Shown piece after piece: positions 11,721 through 21,973 of a stretch of 64,000 bases of DNA. Numbering within the stretch: the first letter of the stretch is position 1; the number at the start of each line of letters is the position of its first letter. The translations under genes and the position numbers were made by a program. The notes beneath the pieces were generated by a model. The model had not been told where the DNA came from. It made no database searches and worked only from the letters and a program-made list of their open reading frames with translations. Location of the stretch: NCBI GenBank assembly GCA_036768485.1, contig JAVLUZ010000171.1, forward strand, positions 248,001-312,000, read 5' to 3'. The DNA is from Mermis nigrescens. Lineage: Eukaryota > Nematoda > Enoplea > Mermithida > Mermithidae.

Positions 11721-12296
11721 CATATGTATGTATATGTTATGTGAGACGTAAACTGAACAGAATTTACACAAACCGCTCGCTTAAAATACACGATCTTAAT
11801 AATCCACGTTAAGACACCCGAATATAACCTTAGGTAGCTTGCAAAGGGTTTTTAAAAGTTTTTATGACCTATTTATGCAGGTATGTATAATATTTTCTAT
11901 TTTTGTGATTCATTAATCTTCCATACAATTAAAGCTAAAAATTCACTCAAAATTTTTTCTTGAACATCGTTGCACTTGCGTGGAATAATCCAGGGCCGCG
12001 CTTGAGGTTTTAGCGGCCTAAGGAATTTCGGTCCTATTCACGTACTACGTACGTTCAAGTTACAGCACGTAATTTTATCAAATTTTAAACATTCTTTTGC
12101 AAGCACCTCTTCGCACCATGAAAAATGTCTCTTGAAAGTCACCTGGCGTGCAAATTTCGTATAATTTGCTAAAAAAAGTCTTTGCGAGCGGAAAAAATGC
12201 CAAAAAATTGGCACGAGGCCAAAAAATTTCAGCTTTGAGAAATACCGATTCTTACATTTAAGGTTACCAGCCTTAATTGAGCCGCAAAAAACTCAC

Positions 12297-12520
12297 CTCG
12301 TCTTCGGCGTCGGTCGACTCGTCGCCGTTGTCGTCGATCAAATCGCCGTCTTGTGCGTCGTCGCGTTCCATCGGCGTCAAGCTGTCGTCGCGTCGTTGTC
12401 GCTGCCGCCGCTCGCGCCGTCGCTGATGCGACGACGGCGCCACGACGGCGACGTTGCGTTGCTCGAAAACGCCGCCGGCGCCAGAACTGCGCGCCAACGG
12501 CGTCGCATCGCCACTCTGAC
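12297..12520 (-). CDS. internal exon (B) of the unrecognised gene, GC-rich
   Basis: A GC-rich island in AT-rich DNA. The acceptor AATTTTTCAG is directly before 12520 and the donor GTGAGT directly after 12297. With that acceptor the exon takes two bases to finish a codon, then reads 74 codons and ends in phase 0. The protein has a basic block (HQRRRERRQRQRR) followed by an acidic one (DDNGDESTDAEDE), typical of disordered or cytoplasmic segments. A second possible acceptor 5 bases further in would make the start phase 0. Codon choice strongly favours C/G endings (GCG, CGC, GAC), as in exon A, which supports one gene. Function unknown. Confidence 0.65.
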
Positions 12521-12829
12521 CTGAAAAATTTAGAAAAAATTAAAAACAAAAATAAATAAATAAAATCTAGCCGATTAGGTTGACATCGCTCACTTCGTAT
12601 ATTATCTCAATCGGACACGCCCGTGGGGAGTTTGAGGGTCTAGACCTCCGGAGTGGAAAAATGGAAAATTTTTAGGGAAAAATGAGGCAAAATGAAGGCT
12701 AAAAAGGGATGAAAATCAAAAACCCCGAAATTGACCAGAATCTGTGTAATAACGTAGTTTTAACACTACTTTAGCGCTTACACCCGTTTTTGAGGTCATT
12801 TTGACCCAAAAAGCTCAATTCTTGACCCC

Positions 12830-13085
12830 TCAGACCGGCTCACCCACCCTAGATCGGCCATGCTGTGAATCTACGGTCTTACTCCGGCACACCTGAAATA
12901 GCGGGATATGGAAGATCCCCCAACCGAAATTGGTCGTCCCCGCATCCCCCCAAAGCCAAAAATTTTTCACCCCCGCCTCAACCGATTTTAAAAAAGAACC
13001 TTGCGTTTTTTGGAGGTCATTTATGTACACCCTAAAAATGGCCGCGGACCGCCCACCCAAAATTTTCAGCCGTTACATGAATGAA
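12830..13085 (-). repeat. AACGGCTC-family repeat, inverted
   Basis: Reads in reverse as CATGTAACGGCTGAAAATTT near 13080 with G-rich blocks, and ends near 12840. It lies in the intron between exons A and B. Confidence 0.5.
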
Positions 13086-13527
13086 TACGATCTACATTTT
13101 TCTTTACTTCCTCCAGAGCAAGATCATTAGAATGATAGTGAAGAACGAATCGAATCGAATCGTTGATTATGGCGCCAGAATCGTAAAATATGCAGTTAGG
13201 GTTTCCTTTACAATTTTAACAACTTTAAAAACAGACGAGTAACGGCCCCAAATTCGGAGAGGAAGGTAGTCGGTCATTTTCACGAGAAGAGTGGCCTCGT
13301 ATTTTCGGTCAAAACTAGCGAAAAGCATATAGAAATGGCCTAAAAATCAATTTTTTGCCAAAAGTGATGCGGTAAGAATTGTTGACTTGGAAGGGGGCAG
13401 ACTGAAACTCAAAACGAATTAAAATATAGACTACAGTTGACCTCAACATAAAGTCACGTTATTTTAAATAAGAAATCCGATTAATGCTTTACATAACCCA
13501 AAAATTATCACTTCGCTCTGAACGTCA

Positions 13528-13830
13528 CTCAGACATGCACAGCTTGGGAATTTTAGAGGAGGTGGGGTTAGATTTTAAAGCGGTTTTTTGGGCTCAAAAA
13601 GGTGGATACGCGTCAAAAATATCATTTGCGGCGTTTCTGACGATATTCCACTTTTAAGGAGCATAAAAACAAAAAAAATTTCGACAAAATAACAAAAAAT
13701 TTGAATATATTGAACAAAATAGTCAAAAAATTAGCCTATGGCGCGAAGCGCTAAAAATTTGACACTTTTGCGCAAACAGGTAGCCAAAACGCTTTTAAAA
13801 AATCACCTCTCTTATGAATTTTTCGAAAAA
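13528..13830 (+). repeat. dispersed hairpin-family repeat, copy 4
   Basis: Starts CAGACATGCACAGCTTGGG. It has the paired AAAATATC/GGCGTTTCTGACG segment and ATGGCGCGAAGCGCT at about 13738, and runs into a G-rich minisatellite. It is intronic to the exon A-B gene. Confidence 0.55.
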
Positions 13831-13844
13831 ACTGAATTCTGAGG

Positions 13845-13993
13845 GAGGGGTGAAAAAATTTCTCAGGGGGTGTGAAAACTTTTCTAGAGGGGAAAGAGTG
13901 AAAAAATTTCTGGGGGCGGAGCGAGTGTGAAAACTTTTATGGAGGGGGAGGGTGAAAAAATTTATGGGGGAGTGTGAAAACTTTTCTGGAGGG
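13845..13993. repeat. minisatellite, ~48-55 bp unit, purine-rich
   Basis: Three consecutive units each contain GTGAAAAAATTT, then a GGGGG tract, then TGTGAAAACTTTT and another G-tract. The G-runs are clustered enough for quadruplex formation in principle. It lies directly beside exon A. Confidence 0.7.
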
Positions 13994-14054
13994 CGAGGGG
14001 GTTAAATCCTCAAAAATAATAGGCGACGCCACTTTAAAAATTAAAAATGCTGAC

Positions 14055-14348
14055 TCATCGAATTGGCGACTGCTGCGAGCGTCGCGTCAGCGTCGCTGGC
14101 GCCGTCGACGCGCGGACCGTCGCCGACGGCAGCATCCGACGCCACCGGCTTGGCGATCAGCGATCGCTCGAGCAGCATCGCGTCGATAGCGTCCTGTTGC
14201 TGGCGATTGACGCGACGGGCGCCGCTCAGCTGAAAACCGACCGCCGCGACCACCATCGATTGACTGAGAAACCGCGAATGACGATGCGGCGCGAGCGAAA
14301 ACGCGCACGCCGGCGGCGACAAGTCTTCGTGAATTGACGCTAAACGTT
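14055..14348 (-). CDS. probable exon (A) upstream of exon B, GC-rich
   Basis: The acceptor TCGGTCGCAG lies just above 14348. The frame then stays open for 97 codons with strong GC3 bias. The protein is alanine- and leucine-rich with predicted helical stretches (SQSMVVAAVGFQLSGARRVN, QQQDAIDAMLLERS). A GT donor one base into a codon at 14055 (ATGA/GTCAGC, weak) matches the phase needed by exon B. If it is not used, the frame stops at TAA 14041. The joining of A to B is therefore inference. No domain was recognised, and upstream exons were not found in the repeat-filled sequence beyond 14.4 kb. Confidence 0.5.
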
Positions 14349-14739
14349 CTGCGACCGACACAGAAAATATATAGAAAATAATAATTAAAACAAACAACGC
14401 CGTCCACCAATTCATATCAGGAATGCAAAGGACGGGTCTAGAGGGGTCTAGCTATTGGACCCCAGAATGAAAAAAAGGCAATTTCTAAAGAAATAAATAA
14501 AGGCAAAAACGAAGGCCAAAAAATGAATGGGAATCAAAAATTTTTACACAAAAGTGCTTAAAATCTGACCAAAAACTAGGGTTTTCGGTTCAACTACGAC
14601 AAGTTAACCAACTTGCATAACCAAAGTTCTGACGTGCAGCATAAAAAATACGTATGCATATCTGCCATACGTGTTCTTAGGGCTTCGAATATCCCTGGCT
14701 GACCCCCACAAAATAGCTTGTTCCCAAAATCGAATTTCC

Positions 14740-15050
14740 GAAAAAAATTGTAGAAGGTTTGCTGCTTCAAAGTGTTTTCAGCTACAGATATTTTAACTCA
14801 AAAGTGCAAATTTTTGGCGCTGCGCTAGTACTCATTTTGGCAATATTTTGTTTAATTCACTCAAATTTTTCGATTTTTTCGAATTTAATGGTTCCATGTT
14901 ATAGAAAGAACAAGCACTTTCTGAAACGTCTAAAAACAATTTTTGACGTACATATACCTATGATTTTTGAGACTAAAAATGGCACTTTATAAAAAATTTA
15001 TGATGGTTTGCTGACCCCAGAATTCCTAGTGCTTTATATGCATGATACGT
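14740..15050 (-). repeat. dispersed hairpin-family repeat, copy 5
   Basis: Reverse copy with TTTTTGGCGCTGCGC, CTGAAACGTC, TTTTTGACGT and CCCCAGAATTCC landmarks in the expected order. No coding capacity was seen. Confidence 0.5.
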
Positions 15051-15570
15051 TTGTTACAATACCTGTTATATTGTAAAATATCTAAGCTATAAAAAGTGTG
15101 ACTCATTTTGTTTTACTTTCGCGTAAACCATAACTTGTCTCAGCATGTCCTTTTCGCGATTTAAGCTACAAAGTTGTCTAAATCTTGCTTTTATAGTCTG
15201 TTTCACCCAGTTTGGGCTTGCATTTTAAAAACTATGTCCGACAATTAAGCCCGGTTCAGAAGTAAAAATCGGCGATATCGCCGACATCGCCGACACTTTT
15301 TTCCAGTTCAGAAGTGCCCCAACTTTTCAGATTTTTGTCTGCGATATCGCCGACTCCGATTTTCCAGATTTTTAGTCAGCGATATCGCCGACTTTCCGAT
15401 TTTTGTCGGCAATGTCGCCTACTAAAATCGTAAGAATAGGATCCCATCCTATTTTTCTACGATATGGCCGATTTTTGGTGCATTGAAGTATGCGCTAGGT
15501 ATGCTGTTGTCTACTAGAGCACGTAGCTGTTCATGAAGATCATCATAAAGTATTAAGGTACTACCACCAA

Positions 15571-15797
15571 TCTATAGTCTGTTTCATTTAACTTTGCGGT
15601 TTTCTTTTGCATTTATCCGCAAGAATCGGGCTACAAAAGTGGTTTAAAATTTTGATGCAGTAATGCGGCTTAAGCGTGGCATACGTCTCTATATGACTCG
15701 GTATACTGTAGAATATCTAAATTAAAGGAAGTATTTTAAAGCACTTTTGTTTTCACTTTAAATTTTTCAAATACCTCAAAGCTAAATGAAACGAATT
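15571..15797. mobile_element. small MITE with TATAGTCTGTTTCATTTAAC ends
   Basis: The left end TATAGTCTGTTTCATTTAAC is mirrored on the right by AAGCTAAATGAAACG. It is related to the TAGTCTG family by its first 13 bases but has a different interior. Confidence 0.45.
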
Positions 15798-15941
15798 TTG
15801 ACACTACATGACAAATCCTATTGATTAACACATATTACGTATTTTTAGGTGCGAGTACGGAAAACTATACTGCTTACTATCTCACGTGATGAATTTTAAT
15901 TAGCTGAGATACTCAACTGACTTTTTCTGCACACATCTTGA

Positions 15942-16533
15942 CAGGCGCGGATTTAAGAGGAGGCGGGAAGGCGGCCGCCCCCCCAATTGGCCAAAAATAT
16001 TTGGCGAGATAAAGAATGAATATGCAATTTGCAATGATTTTTGGCCGTCATTAACCATAATTTCTCAAATTTTTCCGGCGCTATGCGCCGGATGATATCT
16101 ATGAATGACATTTATTAACTGTCTTGGCGACCTGGAAGCCATTTTCTGTTCTAATTTTGCATAGTTTTCTTTTATTTTCAATTGAAAATTTCAATGTTTC
16201 GTATCAAATGCTATAAAAACAGGAAATCAAGCAGTAAATCATGCTTCTAGACGTCTATCCGCCGTAATTTCATAGATTTTCCGGCGCTACGCGCCAGATT
16301 TTTGTATAAGTCAAAGAAATTTAATGATTTTTTCGCACAAAATTGTCGGAAATTTTAAAATTTTTCGAAAAAAATATTGCGTCAAAAGTGATTTTATGTG
16401 AAAGTATACAATGCAATAAACCGATAAAACGCTATTTCGTGCGTTAAGAAGGCAAATTTTCGGACCTATTTTTGACTGTTTTTGGAAAAGTTGGAATACC
16501 GCCTCCCTTGGGAAAATCCTAGATCCGACACTG
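15942..16533. mobile_element. hAT-like MITE with 8-bp target duplication
   Basis: Starts CAGGCGCGGATTTAAG and ends CCTAGATCCGACACTG, inverted ends beginning CAG. It is flanked by CATCTTGA (15934-15941) and CATCTCGA (16534-16541), an 8-bp duplication with one change. CAG ends plus 8-bp duplications are the hAT signature. It contains two GGCGC hairpins (about 16078 and 16273). A copy in opposite orientation lies at 54076-54683. No transposase. Confidence 0.8.
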
Positions 16534-16671
16534 CATCTCGACACTTTGTGCTATTACATATTTCTATGTACGTACGTTAGTCCAATGGGGCGAAAATGCC
16601 AAAAATCGCATTAAACATTTATTCCGGGGTCAATTGATTTTAGGGAACTTTCAGATTCTTGGGGCCAAGAT

Positions 16672-16946
16672 CATACGTGGGCAGCATGAAAATTCTGGGG
16701 AAGTTTAAATATTTTTAAAGGTCAAAAAATGGTCTTAAGACTTGTGGTGGGGCGAAAAAGCACCATTTTTCGATATTTCTCATCGAATACTATCCATTGG
16801 CATCAAAAATCGCGGAAAATACTGAAAAAATTTCAAAAATCGATTTCTGGGGGTATTCTGGTTTTCATGTTGAGCATTTTACCTTCTGCGGGGGTTGCAT
16901 ACACCTGAACCCCCCCCACGCCCACGTGTGGCTCATAGCCTCCAGA
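16672..16946. repeat. CATAGGTGGGCGG-family MITE copy, diverged
   Basis: Begins CATACGTGGGCAGCATG, contains the family landmark ACTATCCATTGGCATC, and ends CCCACGCCCACGTGTG. The intact relative is at 42858-43094. No target duplication is visible here. Confidence 0.55.
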
Positions 16947-17589
16947 CCATAGATGCACAGCATGGTCAATCTGGGGGGTCAGCCGGAACCATATGGTCGA
17001 AATTTTTTGCGGTTTTAGGGCCAAAAACGGGGAAAAAGTGCTAGAAAAGTCAAATTAGCGTTAATTCTACCACAATGCATGATAAAGAACAGTTACTTGT
17101 GAAAAAATTGCGATTTTTATTACCTTTTGTCCTTATTTCTGCCCTATTTTTCTCAGAAAATTTCTGACTTGGTCGCAGACATGCACAGTAAAAAATTTCT
17201 GGGGGAGAGGTGAAAAACAAAATTTTTTTCTGAAGTCCCTTCTTAGGCTTAAGAACAGAAAGTTTACGCGTTAAAGATTATGTATGTACCTATAACCGAC
17301 TTTCCTGATTTTAGTCGGTTTGTGTTCTGTTGTGTTGGTCATTATGTATGTATCTATTGCCGACTTTCCCAATTTTTGTCTGCGATATCGCCGATTCTTA
17401 CGATTTTCCCGATTTTCAGTCGGCGACTTTCCCGACTGAATCGGTAAAATCGGCGATATCGCCAGGCTTTTACTTCTGAACCGTGCTTAAGCCGACAGAC
17501 TGCGATTGTAGCATTGATTTGATATATAATTATCGTAATCCGTCGGCTTACTTTCGACCCAAACTTATGTAAAACATACTATACTTTGC

Positions 17590-18250
17590 TTTTGTCCATC
17601 TTATTTAGCAAATCGAAATGTAGAAGATCATTTTATGGAGCGCATTCATGTATGTATGAAGGACCTACGTGTACATAGGTACTACACAGTGAAAATGGGT
17701 TGCTTAGAACAGAAAAACTTGCATTGGACAGCCTGAGTTCGAATCTTATGTGTTTAAATGTAAGTGCAATACTGCAACATTATTTAGAAATATTTATTTT
17801 TGCATCAATCAGAAAGCCGCAATTTCCGCTAATATTTATTGATGGCCAGTCTTGTACATTATGTACGGGAGTGACGCCAAATGTTGAAATTAGAAGTGAA
17901 CCGAGAAACATGCAAAATTAGGCGAGATTAATTGTGATGTCAGCCTGCATGTTGAAATAAAGGTCACTTGATGTCTGGGAAAGGGAAAAAGGCAGTGGCG
18001 TAGATTCGCGCGATTAAACTGATACGATGATCTTCTATGTATAAAGTCGTTATTTTAACAATTTCATATTTTCTAATGTTTTTGGGTTTAATTAAATTAA
18101 TGAAAGAGCTCCGTAGCACGAATATACCGGAACGACATTATCATTATCATAAATAATTATAGGAAGTCAATAATTCGAAAAAGCAAGAGTGGAAGAAGCG
18201 CAATGAATAAAAATTAATCATTCAATTAAATAATTAATAAAAAGAAAAAA
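17590..18250. other. AT-rich stretch, no gene recognised
   Basis: No splice-supported frame or known repeat was seen. A GAGTTCGAATCTTA block near 17735 resembles a tRNA T-arm, but no A-box or acceptor stem accompanies it. Confidence 0.4.
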
Positions 18251-18257
18251 GGTAATT

Positions 18258-18714
18258 GTGAAGCATGCTGCCAGTATAAAGCAAGCAGAGGACGCAAGTA
18301 GCATGAATGCAGATACATTAAAAGCATTTTATTATGTGGAATTAGAATTTGTGCAAGGTGCAAGAGTCAAAGTGGTAAAATTTACGAGACGCAAGACTGA
18401 CAAACTAGAAGATAGCGATTATAATATCGTCCCTATGCAAAAAGGGGCTATAGAAATGGAGTTAGCGGTGGATATGCGTACAGTTGCACTCAAAGAACAC
18501 TATGCAAAAGCCTCACAACATTATGAATGAACTCAGTGCTACTCAACCATGTATAAAAAAAGAAGAAAATCAAAGCTTTCCCTTGATTTTTCATAAAGGA
18601 AAAGTCCTTAAAGCTGTTTTTCCCAAAAACGCTGAAAGTGGATACAGCACCTTTTGCATGGCAGGGACGATATTTGAACTGAACCTCTGGGCTTCTGTCG
18701 ACAAAAATTCTTAA
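18258..18714 (+). pseudogene. possible small gene or frameshifted gene fragment
   Basis: Two overlapping frames have protein-like composition. The first (18258-18530; first ATG at 18303) contains AFYYVELEFVQGARVKVVKF and ends QHYE-stop. The second (18484-18714, +1 frame) contains FPLIFHKGKVLKAVFPKNAE. They read as one protein interrupted by a frameshift or a missed intron near 18490-18530. No family was recognised, and both ends lack convincing splice or start signals. It could also be a transposon-derived fragment. Confidence 0.3.
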
Positions 18715-18904
18715 AATTTATGTCCAAGGTTATGTGAAAGAGACTATAAATGAAAACTGTGAAGTGAGCGAGAGGAATGAGAAACAACACGGTAGGTAAG
18801 GACAAAATTATACAAATGGACGAGGTCAGAGAGGAAGTGTAGGTTGCTACAGATGTGTGCCTTTTTTCCTCTGACTGTCTAAAAGATGGACGCACAGCAT
18901 GGCC

Positions 18905-19441
18905 GAATTGGGAGATGAGAGGGTGGGAAGCATACCTGGGCGTAGTGGGTTTGGGGGTATGCACCATACCCGGGCGGGGAGATGGGGTTTGGGGCGCATG
19001 CACCCCCAGAAACCAAAATACCCCCCTAGAATTCAATTTTTGAAATTTTTTTTTTGTTTTTTTGGCAATTTTTTCAATGCCAATAGATAGTGCTCGATGA
19101 GAAACGTTGAAAAATTGGTGTTTTTCGCCATACCACCATTTTTAAGGCCATTTTTGACCTTTGAAATAATCTTGCACACCCCAAGAGCTTTGGTACCGCC
19201 CACCTATGGTATGCACCCCCGAGAAAATGAAATATTACCCCCAGAAACAAAGAACCCCATAATTCAATGCTTGAAATTTTTTGTTTTTTTCTCGCAATTT
19301 TTTTGATGGTCAATGGATAGTGCTCGATGAGAAACATTGAAAAATGCTGTTTTTTCGCCAAACCACCATTGTTAAGGCCATTTTTTGACCTTTGAAAAAT
19401 CTTGCACCCTCCAAGAATTTTAGGTGCCGCCCACCTATGGT
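18905..19441 (-). repeat. two head-to-tail CATAGGTGGGCGG-family MITE copies
   Basis: Reverse copies end at ACCGCCCACCTATGG (about 19209) and GCCGCCCACCTATGG (about 19441). Each contains CAATGGATAGTGCTCGATGA (or its CAATAGATAG variant) and AACCACCATT-type landmarks. They are about 230-280 bp each and adjacent, so one inserted next to or within the other, or they were duplicated together. Confidence 0.65.
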
Positions 19442-19699
19442 GGGGAGGAGTCAAAAATTGAGTTGTTTGGGGCAAAAATAACCTCAAAAAGTGGTCAAAG
19501 CGCTAAAATAGCCTTAGCTACACTATTACACAGTTCTGGCCAATTCGAAGCCCTTTTGAAGAAAATTTTCAATTCGCATGCATTTTTTGGCCTTCATGTC
19601 GCCTCATTTTCGTCTTCTCGTGGGTATCGCCCGAACGCCTTGTGCATATCTGGTCTAGACTACGAGACTACCTCTCACCTTGGAAAAAAGAAAACATGA

Positions 19700-20430
19700 T
19701 ACAATTTAAAAACGGGAGAAAATGATTAAATACTAATCTTATTAGTACAATATTAATATAGAAAAAAAACAAACAACTACCAAATGACGCACTTGAACTG
19801 AAAATAAAAAACATAAAATTATTAATTATGTATTAATTCTTAGATCATTTAATTAAGAAATCAGTATATTATTCAATCATTCTTGTAAAATCGATTAAAT
19901 TACAAGAAATTAAAAACAAAACATATGTAGTTAAGGAAATATACGACGTGTTAAATAAGCGTAGAACCAATTGCAAAAGAACCAAAATAGTGAGCAGACG
20001 AATAAAGTTAAAAATCTCAATCAATAAGCTCCCTTGTTGTTTTATTCGGGATGTTTTGACAAAAACTATTGACAAAAACTAAGCAAACGAAAAGAAAAAA
20101 ATCAGATATAGAGAAACGCAAGCGATGTTATTTATTTGAAACCAGAAGACTACGATAAAATCGAATTCAATTAAAAAAGCTCAGTAAGTGAACTAAGCTG
20201 AAACTAAGAGGTACATATATATGTTCGCAGCCTGCCTAAAGTACTAAGCAAATTTTTTGTCTTTCTCGTTTGCAAATAGTAAAAAATGCCTTTGCCGATT
20301 AACTTAAAGTTTCACAAAATCAAAAAATTCTATCTGATTATGAGTTCAGAATTTTCGTTAACATAACATACGATTGATTTGATTCCAGTGAACTCTCTTC
20401 ACTGACTACAGTTTTCAAAACTTGTGCTTG
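19700..20430. other. AT-rich stretch, no gene recognised
   Basis: Low-complexity AT-rich DNA. The only frame over 60 codons (minus, 19869-20075) has the hydrophobic, isoleucine-rich composition expected of chance reading. Confidence 0.4.
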
Positions 20431-20431
20431 T

Positions 20432-20598
20432 AGTCTGTTTCACATAACTTCGTGCATAAATTCTAAGAATTTAAATTGACAGTAAGCTGAGGGTTACGAT
20501 AATTATATATCAGATTAATGCTATAATCGCAATCTGTCACTTTATTGTCGGAGATAGTTTTAAAATTTATGACCGAAGTTATGTGAAACAGACTACAG
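20432..20598. mobile_element. TAGTCTGTTTCACATAA MITE, intact copy
   Basis: Starts TGTAGTCTGTTTCACATAAC and ends with the inverted complement GTTATGTGAAACAGACTACA. It serves as the model for the interrupted copy at 15191-17580. Confidence 0.75.
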
Positions 20599-21314
20599 AT
20601 ACGAGTATGTGGATCCGCAAAAGTATCTACCTAGCTTCCTGCAGCAGACTACTGTTTCTTGATTGGTTCCAAATCCAAGAAGAACTAAAAGATTCTTATT
20701 GCAATAGATGAGAATAATGATCTTTATAAAATACGATGCTACGTCGGAAGTAATTATTAGGGTCCTTCATTGCATTTTACATCACAATAACGAAAAAATA
20801 AAAATGCATAGGTATAGCATCTATTCTAATACCTATATAAAATAGCTTCTTCGTAATTAATCGAACCATAGCTAAAAAACGTTTTCGTGGCTCTCCTTTA
20901 GCTGTATGACGAGGATAGTCTTTATTCAATATATTTTTCGATTTAATAATTACATAACGCAACGTCAAATAACGTACCTGTATATATGTATATATGTACA
21001 TATGAATCGATCATAACAAAAATTGAAAATCATGGAAGAAAAATCTTGGTGCAAAACAAGGTTTTTTAGTAGAAGCCATTTGATATTAGTGAAACCAAAG
21101 TGTGAAAGAAATTTCATAAAGTTAGATTTTAAACCACAGACTCATTAACATTCCTTAAATTCTAAAGAATTTCTCAATAAATCGTTTTTTATTTTAACGC
21201 AGTTTTGATAAATTTATTCTTTAATTTCGTTCATATTGAATTAAAATTCATAATTTAACCTAGAATTAAGATATTTCCAATTCTAATTTCTAAACAAACC
21301 TGACTACTCTCGTA

Positions 21315-21965
21315 ATCATAGGTAGCTCGATAGCGCTACCACTAATAAACTTGGTCACCTTTTTTTCTTATATGTTTATCACAGCGAGTGCAAATTTTGT
21401 GTCCCCTTTCACAGCAACAAACGCACACACCTGAGAGGTAGGGTTTTTTTAAATGAATTATAATTTAAAAGACTCGATGTTGATTTTTTTAAATTTTTGT
21501 TTACACTCAATAATGAGTTAGCAATGAGTGTGTAAAGTGTAAACCAAGAAATCAAATAACTTGTGGAGGGCTCTGACCTTAAAATTTCTTTACACTCAAT
21601 GGTTCTTACACAAAAGTGTAAAGTATACGTGTTTCATACTCTTTGCGTTTCCTTCAGCTTATCTAAGTCAATTTTGGTTTATGTGCAGTCCAATTGGTTT
21701 TATAATGTAGAGCGTTACAATATCTTAAAAATAAATTTTTTCTTGTTTAACGCAATATTTCTTGATCCGTAATCGTTTTAGCCTAAAGGATTCGAGACGG
21801 AAAGAGAAATTTCTTTAGCTGCTCCGCTAGGTAGGCCCAATGTGCCCTGACCTAAGCGTTACGTATACTGGTTTATTTCGTTTTCATACACTCAATATTA
21901 CAATATTAGCGCAAGTGTAAAGTTTACACTGAGAAGCACTTCTCCACCCAGAGCATTAGGTATAG
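21315..21965 (+). mobile_element. Y-family element, first (shorter) copy
   Basis: Begins ATCATAGGTAGCTCGATAGC, an imperfect version of the family's end hairpin. It is followed by TATGTTTATCACAGCGAGTG, GTGTAAAGTGTAAACC, and a TTTACACTCAATGGTT to AAGTGTAAAGTTTACACT body. It ends near CCCAGAGCATTAGGTAT, immediately before a second copy in the same direction. Non-coding. Confidence 0.6.
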
Positions 21966-21973
21966 TCATTCTT

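Larger units (their letters stand above)
15249..17486. mobile_element. TTAA-flanked element with GCCCGGTTCAGAAGT ends (piggyBac-like MITE)
   Basis: The ends are inverted repeats (GCCCGGTTCAGAAGTAAAA and its complement with one change) directly flanked by TTAA at 15245-15248 and 17487-17490. Sub-terminal zones at 15270-15480 and 17290-17480 hold many CGATATCGCCGA and ACTTTCCGATTTT units. TTAA duplication is the hallmark of piggyBac-type transposition. The terminal bases are not the classical CCC, so the superfamily call is inference. No transposase was seen. The interior has been invaded by a hAT-like MITE (15942-16533) and other repeats. Confidence 0.7.
15191..17580. mobile_element. TAGTCTGTTTCACATAA MITE, split by a later insertion
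   Basis: The left half (15191-15248, TATAGTCTGTTTCACCCAG start) and right half (17491-17580, ending near CCCAAACTTATGTAAAACA) together match intact ~165-bp copies at 20432-20598 and 53735-53903. Everything between is a younger insertion. Other copies are at 25706-25855 (degraded) and 59184-59354. Family ends are inverted repeats starting TAGTCTGTTTCAC; a TA target site, as in Tc1/mariner-type MITEs, is possible. Confidence 0.7.

Noticed and set aside
14041..14415. A secreted-protein reading starting MNWWTALFVLIIIFYIF at 14415
   Set aside because: The hydrophobic start is AT-rich intron-like sequence ending in a good acceptor (TCGGTCGCAG). The GC-rich coding part begins only after it, so an exon boundary at 14348 explains it better.
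17730..17750. tRNA-like GAGTTCGAATC block
   Set aside because: No matching A-box, anticodon arm or acceptor stem can be drawn around it.
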